DNA of 64,000 nt from Ptiloglossa arizonensis (lineage: Eukaryota; Arthropoda; Insecta; Hymenoptera; Colletidae). The first letter of the stretch is position 1. Each line of letters starts with the position of its first letter. The stretch is taken from positions 59,351 to 123,350 of the forward strand of contig NW_027479445.1 of NCBI RefSeq assembly GCF_051014685.1, read 5' to 3'. This document shows positions 24,670-36,620 of the stretch, piece by piece. The position numbers and the translations under genes were made by a program. The notes below the pieces were generated by a model. It had not been told where the DNA came from and made no database searches. It worked only from the letters and a program-made list of their open reading frames with translations.

Positions 24670-26612
24670 AGCAGGAGAAGTGCGAAAAATTTGTTGCCTT
24701 CTCAAGCATTTCTTATCTTCAAACTCCCATATCTCGCGAACGGATTAACCAAACCCAAAAATTCCTGCTGCGTCTGAATGTGGAAACTCGCCCGGTTACA
24801 ACGGTATGTGTATTTTTCCCTAGGCCATTCTGGTTAAGCGTTTGGAGCAGCAGAAGTGCGAAAAATTTGTTGTTTCCTCAACCATTTCTTAGCTTCAAAC
24901 TCCCACATCTCGCGAACGGATTGATCAAACCCAAAAATTCATACTACATCCGAAAGTAGAAACTCGCCCGATTACAACGGTATGTGTATTTTTTCCCTAG
25001 GCCATTCTGGTTAAGAGTTTGGAGCAGCAGAAGTGCGAAAAATTTGTTGCCTTCTCAAACATTTCTTAGCTTCAAACTCCCATATCTCGCGAACGGATTG
25101 ACCACACCCAAAAATTCCTGCTGCGTCCGAATGTAGAAACTCGCCCGATTACAACGGTATGTGTATTTTTTCCCTAGGCCGTTCTGGTTAAGCGTTTGGG
25201 GCAGCAGAAGTGCGAAAAATTTGTTGCGTTCTCAACCATTTATTAGCTTCCAACTCCCATATCTCGCGAACGGATTGACCAAACCCAAAAATTCCTGCTG
25301 CGTCTGAATGTAGAAACTCGCCCGATTACAACGGTATGTGTATTTTCTCCCTAGGCCATTCTGGTTAAGCGTTTGGAGCAGCAGAAGTGCGAAAAGTTTG
25401 TTGCCTTCTCAACCATTTCTTAGCTTCAAACTCCTATATCTCGCGAACGGATTGACCAAACCCAAAAATTCCTACTGCGTCTGAATGTAGAAACTCTCCC
25501 GATTACAACGGTATGTGTATTTTTCCCTAGGCCACTCTGGTTAAGCGTTTGGAGCAGCAGAAGTGCGAAAAATTTGTTGTCTTCTCAACCATTTCTTAGC
25601 TTCAAACTCCCGCATCTCGCGAACGGATTGATCAAACCCAAAAATTCCTACTACATCCGAAAGTAGAAACTCGCCCGATTACAAAGGTATGTGTATTTTC
25701 TCCCTAGGCCGTTCTGGTTAAGCGTTTGGAGCAGCAGAAGTGCGAAAAATTTATTGTCTTCTCAACCATTTCTTAGCTTCAAACTCCCATATCTCTCGAA
25801 CGGATTGACCAAACCCAAAAATTCCTATTACGTCTGAAAGTAGAAACTCGTACGATAACAACGGTATGTGTCTTTATTCCCAAGGCCATTCTGCTTAAGC
25901 GTTTGGAGCAGCTGAAATGCGCAAAATTTGTTGCCTTCTCAACCATTTCTTAGCTTCCAACTCTCATATCTCGCGAACGGATTGACCAAACCCAAAAATT
26001 TCTATTACATCTGAAAGTAGAAGCTCGCCCGGTTACAACGGTATGTGCATTTTTCCCTAGGCCATTCTGGTTAAGCGTTTGGAGCAGCAGAAGTGCGAAA
26101 AATTTGTTGTTTCCTCAACCACATCTTAGCTTCAAACTCACACATCTCGCGAACGGATTGATCAAACCCAAAAGTTCCTACTACATCTGAAAGTAGAAGC
26201 TCGCCCGGTTACAACGGTATGTGTATTTTTCCCTAGGCCATTCTGGTTAAGCGTTTGGAGCAGCAGAATTGCGAAAAATTTGTTGTCTTCTCAACCATTT
26301 CTTAGCTTCAAACTCCCGCATCTCGCGAACGGATTGATCAAACCCAAAAATTCCTACTACATTTGAAAGTAGAAACTCGCCCGATTACAAAGGTATGTGT
26401 ATCTTTTCCCTAGTTCATTCTGGTTAAGCGTTTGGATCAGCAGAAATGCGAAAAATTTGTTGTCTTCTCAACCATTTCTTAGCTTCAAACTGCCACATCT
26501 CGCGAACGGATTGACCAATCCCAAAAATTCCTACTATATCTGAAAGTAGAAACTCGCCCGATTACACAGGTATGTGTATTTTTTCACTAGGCTATTCAGG
26601 TTAAGCGTTTGG
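24670..26612 (+). repeat. HOR block C, unit 7 (11-mer, 1943 bp, deleted)
   Basis: A 13-type unit (no cgcgaaggg monomer, gtttgttgcc at 25396, attattgtc near 25750) that has also lost two monomers. Near 24795 the sequence passes from tgtggaaactcgcccg straight to gttacaacgg; in unit 6 those words are 354 bp apart (22320 and 22674). The break lies in the shared word ctcgcccg. Confidence 0.85.
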
Positions 26613-28807
26613 AGCAGGAGAAGTGCGAAAATTTGTTGCCTTCTCAAGCATTTCTTATCTTCAAACTCCCATATCTCGCGAACGGATTAACCAAACCCAA
26701 AAATTCCTGCTGCGTCTGAATGTGGAAACTCGCCCGATTACAACGGTATGTGTATTTTCTCCCTAGGCCGTTCTGGTTAAGCGTTTAGAGCAGCAGAAGT
26801 GCGAAAAATTTGTTGTGTTCTCAACCATTTCTTAGCTTCAAACTCCCATATCTCGCGAACGGATTGACCAAACCCAAAAATTCCTATTGCGTCTGAAAGT
26901 AGAAACTCGTACGATAACAACTGTATGTGTCTTTTTTCCCAAGGCCATTCTGGTTAAGCGTTTGGAGCAGCTGAAATGCCCAAAATTTGTTGCGTTCTCA
27001 ACCATTTCTTAGCTTCCAACTCTCATATCGCGCGAACGGATTTACCAAACCCAAAAATTTCTATTACATCTGAAAGTAGAAGCTCGCCCGGTTACAACGG
27101 TATGTGTATTTTTCCCTAGGCCATTCTGGTTAAGCGTTTGGAGCAGCAGAAGTGCGAAAAATTTGTTGTTTCCTCAACCATTTCTTAGCTTCAAACTCCC
27201 ACATCTCGCGAACGGATTGATCAAACCCAAAAATTCATACTACATCCGAAAGTAGAAACTCGCCCGATTACAACGGTATGTGTATTTTTTCCCTAGGCCA
27301 TTCTGGTTAAGAGTTTGGAGCAGCAGAAGTGCGAAAAATTTGTTGCCTTCTCAAACATTTCTTAGCTTCAAACTCCCATATCTCGCGAACGGATTGACCA
27401 CACCCAAAAATTCCTGCTGCGTCTGAATGTAGAAACTCGCCCGATTACAACGGTATGTGTATTTTTTCCCTAGGCCGTTCTGGTTAAGCGTTTGGGGCAG
27501 CAGAAGTGCGAAAAATTTGTTGCGTTCTCAACCATTTATTAGCTTCCAACTCCCATATCTCGCGAACGGATTGACCAAACCCAAAAATTCCTGCTGCGTC
27601 TGAATGTAGAAACTCGCCCGATTACAACGGTATGTGTATTTTCTCCCTAGGCCATTCTGGTTAAGCGTTTGGAGCAGCAGAAGTGCGAAAAGTTTCATGC
27701 CTTCTCAACCATTTCTTAGCTTCAAACTCCTATATCTCGCGAACGGATTGACCAAACCCAAAAATTCCTACTGCGTCTGAATGTAGAAACTCTCCCGATT
27801 ACAACGGTATGTGTATTTTTCCCTAGGCCTCTCTGGTTAAGCGTTTGGAGCAGCAGAAGTGCGAAAAATTTGTTGTCTCCTCAACCATTTCTTAGCTTCA
27901 AACTCCCACATCTCGCGAAGGGATTGATCAAACCCAAAAATTCCTACTACATCCGAAAGTAGAAACTCGCCCGATTACAAAGGTATGTGTATTTTCTCCC
28001 TAGGCCATTCTGGTTAAGCGTTTGGAGCAGCAGAAGTGCGAAAAATTTGTTGTCTTCTCAACCATTTCTTAGCTTCAAACTCCCGCATCTCGCGAACGGA
28101 TTGATCAAACCCAAAAATTCCTACTACATCCGAAAGTAGAAACTCGCCCGATTACAAAGGTATGTGTATTTTCTCCCTAGGCCGTTCTGGTTAAGCGTTT
28201 GGAGCAGCAGAAGTGCGAAAAATTTGTTGCGTTCTCAACCATTTCTTAGCTTCAAACTCCCATATCTCGCGAACGGATTGACCAAACCCAAAAATTCCTA
28301 TTGCGTCTGAAAGTAGAAACTCGTACGATAACAACGGTATGTGTCTTTATTCCCAAGGCCATTCTGCTTAAGCGTTTGGAGCAGCTGAAATGCGCAAAAT
28401 TTGTTGCCTTCTCAACCATTTCTTAGCTTCCAACTCTCATATCGCGCGAACGGATTGACCAAACCCAAAAATTTCTATTACATCTGAAATTAGAAGCTCG
28501 CCCGGTTACAACGGTATGTGCATTTTTCCCTAGGCCATTCTGGTTAAGCGTTTGGAGCAGCAGAAGTGCGAAAAATTTGTTGTTTCCTCAACCACATCTT
28601 AGCTTCAAACTCACACATCTCGCGAACGGATTGATCAAACCCAAAAGTTCCTACTACATCTGAAAGTAGAAGCTCGCCCGGTTACAACGGTATGTGTATT
28701 TTTCCCTAGGCCATTCTGGTTAAGCGTTTGGAGCAGCAGAATTGCGAAAAATTTGTTGTCTTCTCAACCATTTCTTAGCTTCAAACTCCCGCATCTCGCG
28801 AACGGAT
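26613..28807 (+). repeat. HOR block C, unit 8 (14' type, cut at its right end)
   Basis: Follows unit 6 closely, including gtttcatgcc (27692) and ttgtctcctc, until gcgaacggattgacc near 28807. There it skips the catttgaaag monomer and enters block D (tagatactcgccc). It is the last unit of the homogeneous core. Confidence 0.82.
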
Positions 28808-31800
28808 TGACCAATCCCAAAAATTCCTACTATATCTGAAAGTAGATACTCGCCCGATTACAACGGTATGTGTATTTTTTCCCTAGGCCACTCTGGTTAA
28901 GCATTTGTAGCAGCAGAAATGCGAAAAATTTGTTGCCTTCTCAAGCATTTCTTAGCTTCAAACTCCCATATCTCGCAAACGGATTAACCAAACCCAAAAA
29001 TTCCTGCTGCGTCTGAATGTGGAAACTCGCCAGATTACAGCGGTATGTGTATTTTCTCCCTAGGCCGTTCTGGTTAAGCGTTTGGAGCAGCAGAAGTGCG
29101 AAAAATTTGTTGTCTTCTCAACCATTTCTTAGCTTCAAACTCCCACATCTCGCGAACGGATTGACCAAACCCAAAAATTCCTATTGCGTCTGAAAGTAGA
29201 AACTCATACGATAACAACGGTATGTGTATTTTTTCCCAAGGCCTTTCTGGTTAAGCGTTTGGAGCAGCTGAAATGCGCAAAATTTGTTGCCTTCTCAACC
29301 ATTTCTTAGCTTCCAACTCCCATATCTCGCGAACGGATTGACCAAACCCAAAAATTCCTATTGCGTCTGAATGTAGAAACTCGCCCGATTACAACGGTAT
29401 GTGTATGTTTTCCCTAGGCCATTCTGGTTAAGCGTTTGTAGCAGCAGAAGTGCGAAAAATTTGTTGCTTTCTCAAGCATTTCTTAGCTTCAAACTCCCAT
29501 ATCTCGCGAACGGATTGACCAAACCCAAAAATTCCTATTGCGTCTGAAAGTAGAAACTCATTCGATAACAACGGTATGTGTATTTTTTCCCAAGGCCATT
29601 CTGGTTAAGCGTTTGGAGCAGCTGAAATGCGCAAAATTTGTTGCCTTCTCAACCATTTCTTAGCTCCCAACTCCCATATCTCGCGAACTGATTGACCAAA
29701 CCCAAAAATTCCTACTGCGTCTGAATGTAGAAACTCCCCCGATTACAACGGTATGTGTTTTTTTTCCCTAGGCCATTCTGGTTAAGAGTTTGGAGCAGCA
29801 GAAGTGCGAAAAATTTGTTGCCTTCTCAAACATTTCTTAGCTTCAAACTCCCATATCTCGCGAACGGATTGACCACACCCAAAAATTCCTGCTGCGTCTG
29901 AATGTAGAAACTCGCCCGATTACAACGGTATGTGTATTTTTTCCCTAGGCCGTTCTGGTTAAGCGTTTGGGGCAGCAGAAGTGCGAAAAATTTGTTGCGT
30001 TCTCAACCATTTATTAGCTTCCAACTCCAATATCTCGCGAACGGATTGACCAAACCCAAAAATTCCTGGTGCGTCTGAATGTAGAAACTCGCCCGATTAC
30101 AACGGTATGTGTATTTTCTCCCTAGGCCATTCTGGTTAAGCGTTTGGAGCAGCAGAAGTGCGAAATGTTTGTTGCCTGCTCAACCATTTCTTAGCTTCAA
30201 ACTCCTATATCTCGCGAACGGATTGACCAAACCCAAAAATTCCTGCTGCGTCTGAATGTAGAAAGACGCCCGATTACAACGGTATGTGTATTTTTCCTTA
30301 GGCCACTCTGGTTAAGCGTTTGGAGCAGCAGAAGTGCGAAAAATTTGTTGTCTTCTCAACCATTTCTTAGCTTCAAACTCCCACATCTCGCGAACGGATT
30401 GATCAAACCCAAAAATTCCTACTACATCTGAAAGTAGAAACTCGCCCGATTACAAAGGTATGTGTATTTCTTCCCTAGTCCATTCTGGTTAAGCGTTTGG
30501 ATCAGCAGAAATGCGAAAAATTTGTTGTGTTCTCAACCATTTCTTAGCTTCAAACTCCCATATCTCGCGAACGGATTGACCAAACCCAAAAATTCCTATT
30601 GCGTCTGAAAGTAGAAACTCGTACGATAACAACTGTATGTGGCTTTTTTCCCAAGGCCATTCTGGTTAAGCGTTTGGAGCAGCTGAAATGCGCAAAATTT
30701 GTTGCCTTCTCAACCATTTCTTAGCTTCCAACTCTCATATCGCGCGAACGGATTGACCAAACCCAAAAATTCCTGCTGCGTCTGAATGTAGAGAGACGCC
30801 CGATTACAACGGTATGTGTATTTTTCCTTAGGCCACTCTGGTTAAGCGTTTGGAGCAGCAGAAGTGCGAAAAATTTGTTGTCTTCTCAACCATTTCTTAG
30901 CTTCAAACTCCCGCATCTCGCGAACGGATTGATCAAACCCAAAAATTCCTACTACATCTGAAAGTAGAAACTCGCCCGATTACAAAGGTATGTGTATTTT
31001 TTCCCTAGTCCATTCTGGTTAAGCGTTTGGAGCAGCAGAAGTGCGAAAAATTTGTTGTCTTCTCAACCATTTCTTAGCTTCAAACTCCCATATCTCGCGA
31101 ACGGATTGACCAAACCCAAAAATTCCTATTGCGTCTGAAAGTAGAAACTCGTACGATAACAACGGTATGTGTCTTTTTTCACAAGGCCATTCTGGTTAAG
31201 CGTTTGAAGCAGCTGAAATGCGCAAAATTTGTTGCCTTCTCAACCATTTCTTAGCTTCCAACTCTTATATCGCGCGAACGGATTGATCAAACCCAAAAAT
31301 TCCTACTACATCTGAAAGTAGAAACTCGCCCGATTACAAAGGTATGGGTATTTTTTCCCTAGTCCATTCTGGTTAAGCGTTTGGATCAGCAGAAGTGCGA
31401 AAAATTTGTTGTCTTCTCAACCATTTCTTAGCTTCAAACAGCCACATCTCGCGAACGGATTGACCAAACCCAAAAATTCCTGCTGCGTCTGAATGTAGAA
31501 AGACGCCCGATTACAACGGTATGTGTATTTTTCCTTAGGCCACTCTGGTTAAGCGTTTGGAGCAGCAGAAGTGCGAAAAATTTGTTGTCTTCTCAACCAT
31601 TTCTTAGCTTCAAACTCCCACATCTCGCGAACGGATTGATCAAACCCAAAAATTCCTACTACATCTGAAAGTAGAAACTCGCCCGATTACAAAGGTATGT
31701 GTATTTCTTCCCTAGTCCATTCTGGTTAAGCGTTTGGATCAGCAGAAATGCGAAAAATTTGTTGTCTTCTCAACCATTTCTTAGCTTCAAACTGCCACAT

Positions 31801-34798
31801 CTCGCGAACGGATTGACCAATCCCAAAAATTCCTACTATATCTGAAAGTAGAAACTCGCCCGATTACACAGGTATGTGTATTTTATCACTAGGCTATTCA
31901 GGTTAAGCGTTTGGAGCAGCAGAAGTGCGAAAAATTTGTTGCCTTCTCAAGCATTTCTTAGCTTCAAACTCCCATATCTCGCGAACGGATTAACCAAACC
32001 CAAAAATTCCTGCTGCGTCTGAATGTGGAAACTCGCCCGATTACAACGGTATGTGTATTTTCTCCCTAGGCCGTTCTGGTTAAGCGTTTAGAGCAGCAGA
32101 AGTGCGAAAAATTTGTTGTGTTCTCAACCATTTCTTAGCTTCAAACTCCCATATCTCGCGAACGGATTGACCAAACCCAAAAATTCCTATTGCGTCTGAA
32201 AGTAGAAACTCGTACGATAACAACTGTATGTGGCTTTTTTCCCAAGGCCATTCTGGTTAAGCGTTTGGAGCAGCTGAAATGCGCAAAATTTGTTGCCTTC
32301 TCAACCATTTCTTAGCTTCCAACTCTCATATCGCGCGAACGGATTTACCAAACCCAAAAATTTCTATTACATCTGAAAGTAGAAGCTCGCCCGGTTACAA
32401 CGGTATGTGTATTTTTCCCTAGGCCATTCTGGTTAAGCGTTTGGAGCAGCAGAAGTGCGAAAAATTTGTTGTTTCCTCAACCATTTCTTAGCATCAAACT
32501 CCCACATCTCGCGAACGGATTGATCAAACACAAAAATTCATACTACATCCGAAAGTAGAAACTCGCCCGATTACAGTTGTATGTGTATTTTTTCCCTAGG
32601 CCATTCTGGTTAAGCGTTTGGAGCAGCAGAAGTGCGAAAAATTTGTTGTCTTCTCAAACATTTCTTAGCTTCAAACTCCCGCATCTCGCGAACGGATTGA
32701 TCAAACCCAAAAATTCCTACTACATCTGAAAGTAGAAACTCGCCCGATTACAAAGGTATGTGTATTTTTTCCCTAGTCCATTCTGGTTAAGCGTTTGGAG
32801 CAGCAGAAGTGCGAAAAATTTGTTGCCTTCTCAACCATTTCTTAGCTTCCAACTCTCATATCGCGCGAACGGATTTACCAAACCCAAAAATTTCTATTAC
32901 ATCTGAAAGTAGAAGCTCGCCCGGTTACAACGGTATGTGTATTTTTCCCTCGGCCATTCTGGTTAAGCGTTTGAAGCAGCTGAAATGCGCAAAATTTGTT
33001 GCCTTCTCAACCATTTCTTAGCTTCCAACTCTTATATCGCGCGAACGGATTGATCAAACCCAAAAATTCCTACTACATCTGAAAGTAGAAACTCGCCCGA
33101 TTACAAAGGTATGTGTATTTTTTCCCTAGTCCATTCTGGTTAAGCGTTTGGATCAGCAGAAATGCGAAAAATTTGTTGTCTTCTCAACCATTTCTTAGCT
33201 TCAAACTGCCACATCTCGCGAACGGATTGACCAATCCCAAAAATTCCTACTATATCTGAAAGTAGAAACTCGCCCGATTACACAGGTATGTGTATTTTTT
33301 CACTAGGCTATTCAGGTTAAGCGTTTGGAGCAGCAGAAGTGCGAAAAATTTGTTGCCTTCTCAAGCATTTCTTAGCTTCAAACTCCCATATCTCGCGAAC
33401 GGATTAACCAATCCCAAAAATTCCTGCTGCGTCTGAATGTGGAAACTCGCCCGATTACAACGGTATGTGTATTTTCTCCCTAGGCCGTTCTGGTTAAGCG
33501 TTTGGAGCAGCAGAAGTGCGAAAAATTTGTTGTCTTCTCAACCATTTCTTAGCTTCAAACTCCCATATCTCGCGAACGGATTGACCAAACCCAAAAATTC
33601 CTATTGCGTCTGAAAGTAGAAACTCGTACGATAACAACGGCATGTGTCTTTTTTCCCAAGGCCATTCTGGTTAAGCGTTTGAAGCAGCTGAAATGCGCAA
33701 AATTTGTTGCCTTCTCAACCATTTCTTAGCTTCCAACTCTCATATCGCGCGAACGGATTGATCAAACCCAAAAATTCCTACTACATCTGAAAGTAGAAAC
33801 TCGCCCGATTACACAGGTATGTGTATTTTTTCACTAGGCTGTTCAGGTTAAGCGTTTGGAGCAGCAGAAGTGCGAAAAATTTGTTGCCTTCTCAAGCATT
33901 TCTTAGCTTCAAACTCCCATATCTCGCGAACGGATTAACCAAACCCAAAAATTCCTGCTACGTCTGAATGTGGAAACTCGCCCGGTTACAAAGGTATGTG
34001 TATTTTCTCCCTAGGCCGTTCTGGTTAAGCGTTTGGAGCAGCAGAAGTGCGAAAAATTTGTTGTCTTCTCAACCATTGCTTAGCTTCAAACTCCCACATC
34101 TCGCGAACGGATTGACCAAACCCAAAAATTCCTATTGCGTCTGAAAGTAGAAACTCATACGATAATAACGGTATGTGTATTTTTTCCCAAGGCCATTCTG
34201 GTTAAGCGTTTGGAGCAGCTGAAATGCGCAAAATTTGTTTGCTTCTCAACCATTTCTTAGCTTCCAACTCCCATATCTCGCGAACGGATTGACCAAACCC
34301 AAAAATTCCTATTGCGTCTGAAAGTAGAAGCTCGCCCGATTACAACGGTATGTGTATTTTTACCCAAGGCCATTCTGGTTAAGCGTTTGGAGCAGCTGAA
34401 ATGCGCAAGATTTGTTGCCTTCTCAGCCATTTCTTAGCTTCCAACTCCCATATCTCGCGAACGGATTGACCAAACCCAAAAATTCCTATTGCGTCTGAAT
34501 GTAGAAACTCGCCCGATTACAAGGGTATGTGTATTTTTTCACTAGGCTGTTCAGGTTAAGCGTTTGGAGCAGCAGAAGTGCGAAAAATTTGTTGTCTTCT
34601 CAACCATTTCTTAGCTTCAAACTCCCACATCTCGCGAACGGATTGATCAAACCCAAAAATTACTACTACATCTGAAAGTAGAAACTCGCCCGCTTACAAA
34701 GGTATGTGTATTTTTTCCCTAGGCCATTCTGGTTAAGCGTTTGGAGCAGCAGAAGTGCGAAAAATTTGTTGCCTTCTCAAACATTTCTTAGTTTCAAA
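28808..34798 (+). repeat. Block D: mosaic satellite with 9-mer units
   Basis: From 28808 to about 30300 the monomers resemble block A types (ttcgataacaacgg, gtttgtagcagcag, cctggtgcg). From about 30600 a nine-monomer period appears: gtatgtggctttttt at 30639-based coordinates returns at 32230 (1591 bp). Further right the order is irregular, with the rare atttttacccaagg monomer near 34350. Everything is satellite; no gene is seen. Confidence 0.72.
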
Positions 34799-36620
34799 CT
34801 CCCACATCTCGCGAACGGATTGATCAAACCCAAAAATTCATACTACATCCGAAAGTAGAAACTCGCCCGATTACAACGGTATGTGTATTTTTTCCCTAGG
34901 CCATTCTGGTTAAGAGTTTGGAGCAGCAGAAGTGCGAAAAATTTGTTGCCTTCTCAAACATTTCTTAGCTTCAAAATCCCATATCTCGCGAACGGATTGA
35001 CCACACCCAAAAATTCCTGCTGCGTCTGAATGTAGAAACTCGCCCGATTACAACGGTATGTGTATTTTTTCCCTAGGCCGTTCTGGTTAAGCGTTTGGGG
35101 CAGCAGAAGTGCGAAAAATTTGTTGCGTTCTCAACCATTTATTAGCTTCCAACTCCCATATCTCGCGAACGGATTGACCAAACCCAAAAATTCCTGCTGC
35201 GTCTGAATGTAGAAACTCGCCCGATTACAACGGTATGTGTATTTTCTCCCTAGGCCATTCTGGTTAAGCGTTTGGAGCAGCAGAAGTGCGAAAAGTTTCA
35301 TGCCTTCTCAACCATTTCTTAGCTTCAAACTCCTATATCTCGCAAACGGATTGACCAAACCCAAAAGTTCCTACTGCGTCTGAATGTAGAAACTCTCCCG
35401 ATTACAACGGTATGTGTATTTTTCCCTAGGCCACTCTGGTTAAGCGTTTGGAGCAGCAGAAGTGCGAAAAATTTGTTGTCTTCTCAACCATTTCTTAGCT
35501 TCAAACTCCCACATCTCGCGAAGGGATTGATCAAACCCAAAAATTCCTACTACATCCGAAAGTAGAAACTCGCCCGATTACAAAGGTATGTGTATTTTCT
35601 CCCTAGGCCATTCTGGTTAAGCGTTTGGAGCAGCAGAAGTGCGAAAAATTTGTTGTCTTCTCAACCATTTCTTAGCTTCAAACTCCCGCATCTCGCGAAC
35701 GGATTGATCAAACCCAAAAATTCCTACTACATCCGAAAGTAGAAACTCGCCCGATTACAAAGGTATGTGTATTTTCTCCCTAGGCCGTTCTGGTTAAGCG
35801 TTTGGAGCAGCAGAAGTGCGAAAAATTTGTTGCGTTCTCAACCATTTCTTAGCTTCAAACTCCCATATCTCGCGAACGGATTGACCAAACCCAAAAATTC
35901 CTATTGCGTCTGAAAGTAGAAACTCGTACGATAACAACGGTATGTGTCTTTATTCCCAAGGCCATTCTGCTTAAGCGTTTGGAGCAGCTGAAATGCGCAA
36001 AATTTGTTGCCTTCTCAACCATTTCTTAGCTTCCAACTCTCATATCGCGCGAACGGATTGACCAAACCCAAAAATTTCTATTACATCTGAAAGTAGAAGC
36101 TCGCCCGGTTACAACGGTATGTGCATTTTTCCCTAGGCCATTCTGGTTAAGCGTTTGGAGCAGCAGAAGTGCGAAAAATTTGTTGTTTCCTCAACCACAT
36201 CTTAGCTTCAAACTCACACATCTCGCGAACGGATTGATCAAACCCAAAAGTTCCTACTACATCTGAAAGTAGAAGCTCGCCCGGTTACAACGGTATGTGT
36301 ATTTTTCCCTAGGCCATTCTGGTTAAGCGTTTGGAGCAGCAGAATTGCGAAAAATTTGTTGTCTTCTCAATCATTTCTTAGCTTCAAACTCCCGCATCTC
36401 GCGAACGGATTGATCAAACCCAAAAATTCCTACTACATTTGAAAGTAGAAACTCGCCCGATTACAAAGGTATGTGTATTTTTTCCCTAGTTCATTCTGGT
36501 TAAGCGTTTGGATCAGCAGAAATGCGAAAAATTTGTTGTCTTCTCAACCATTTCTTAGCTTCAAACTGCCACATCTCGCGAACGGATTGACCAATCCCAA
36601 AAATTCCTACTATATCTGAA
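34799..36620 (+). repeat. Displaced block C unit (subtype 14')
   Basis: A run with the same monomer order as unit 6 from about 22780 onward (offset 12019) appears isolated 6 kb from the rest of block C. It includes gtttcatgcc (35295), the cgcgaaggg monomer (near 35518), ttgttgcgttctc (near 35829) and the catttgaaag monomer. It has ttgtcttctc where units 5, 6 and 8 have ttgtctcctc, so it is a 14' relative and not an exact copy. Confidence 0.78.

Noticed and set aside
24666..24959. 97-codon plus-strand open frame and many similar ones of 60-97 codons
   Set aside because: All translate the same monomer landmarks and end at conserved stops in ccctagg, ggttaag or ttcttag. Their length follows from 177 being divisible by three.
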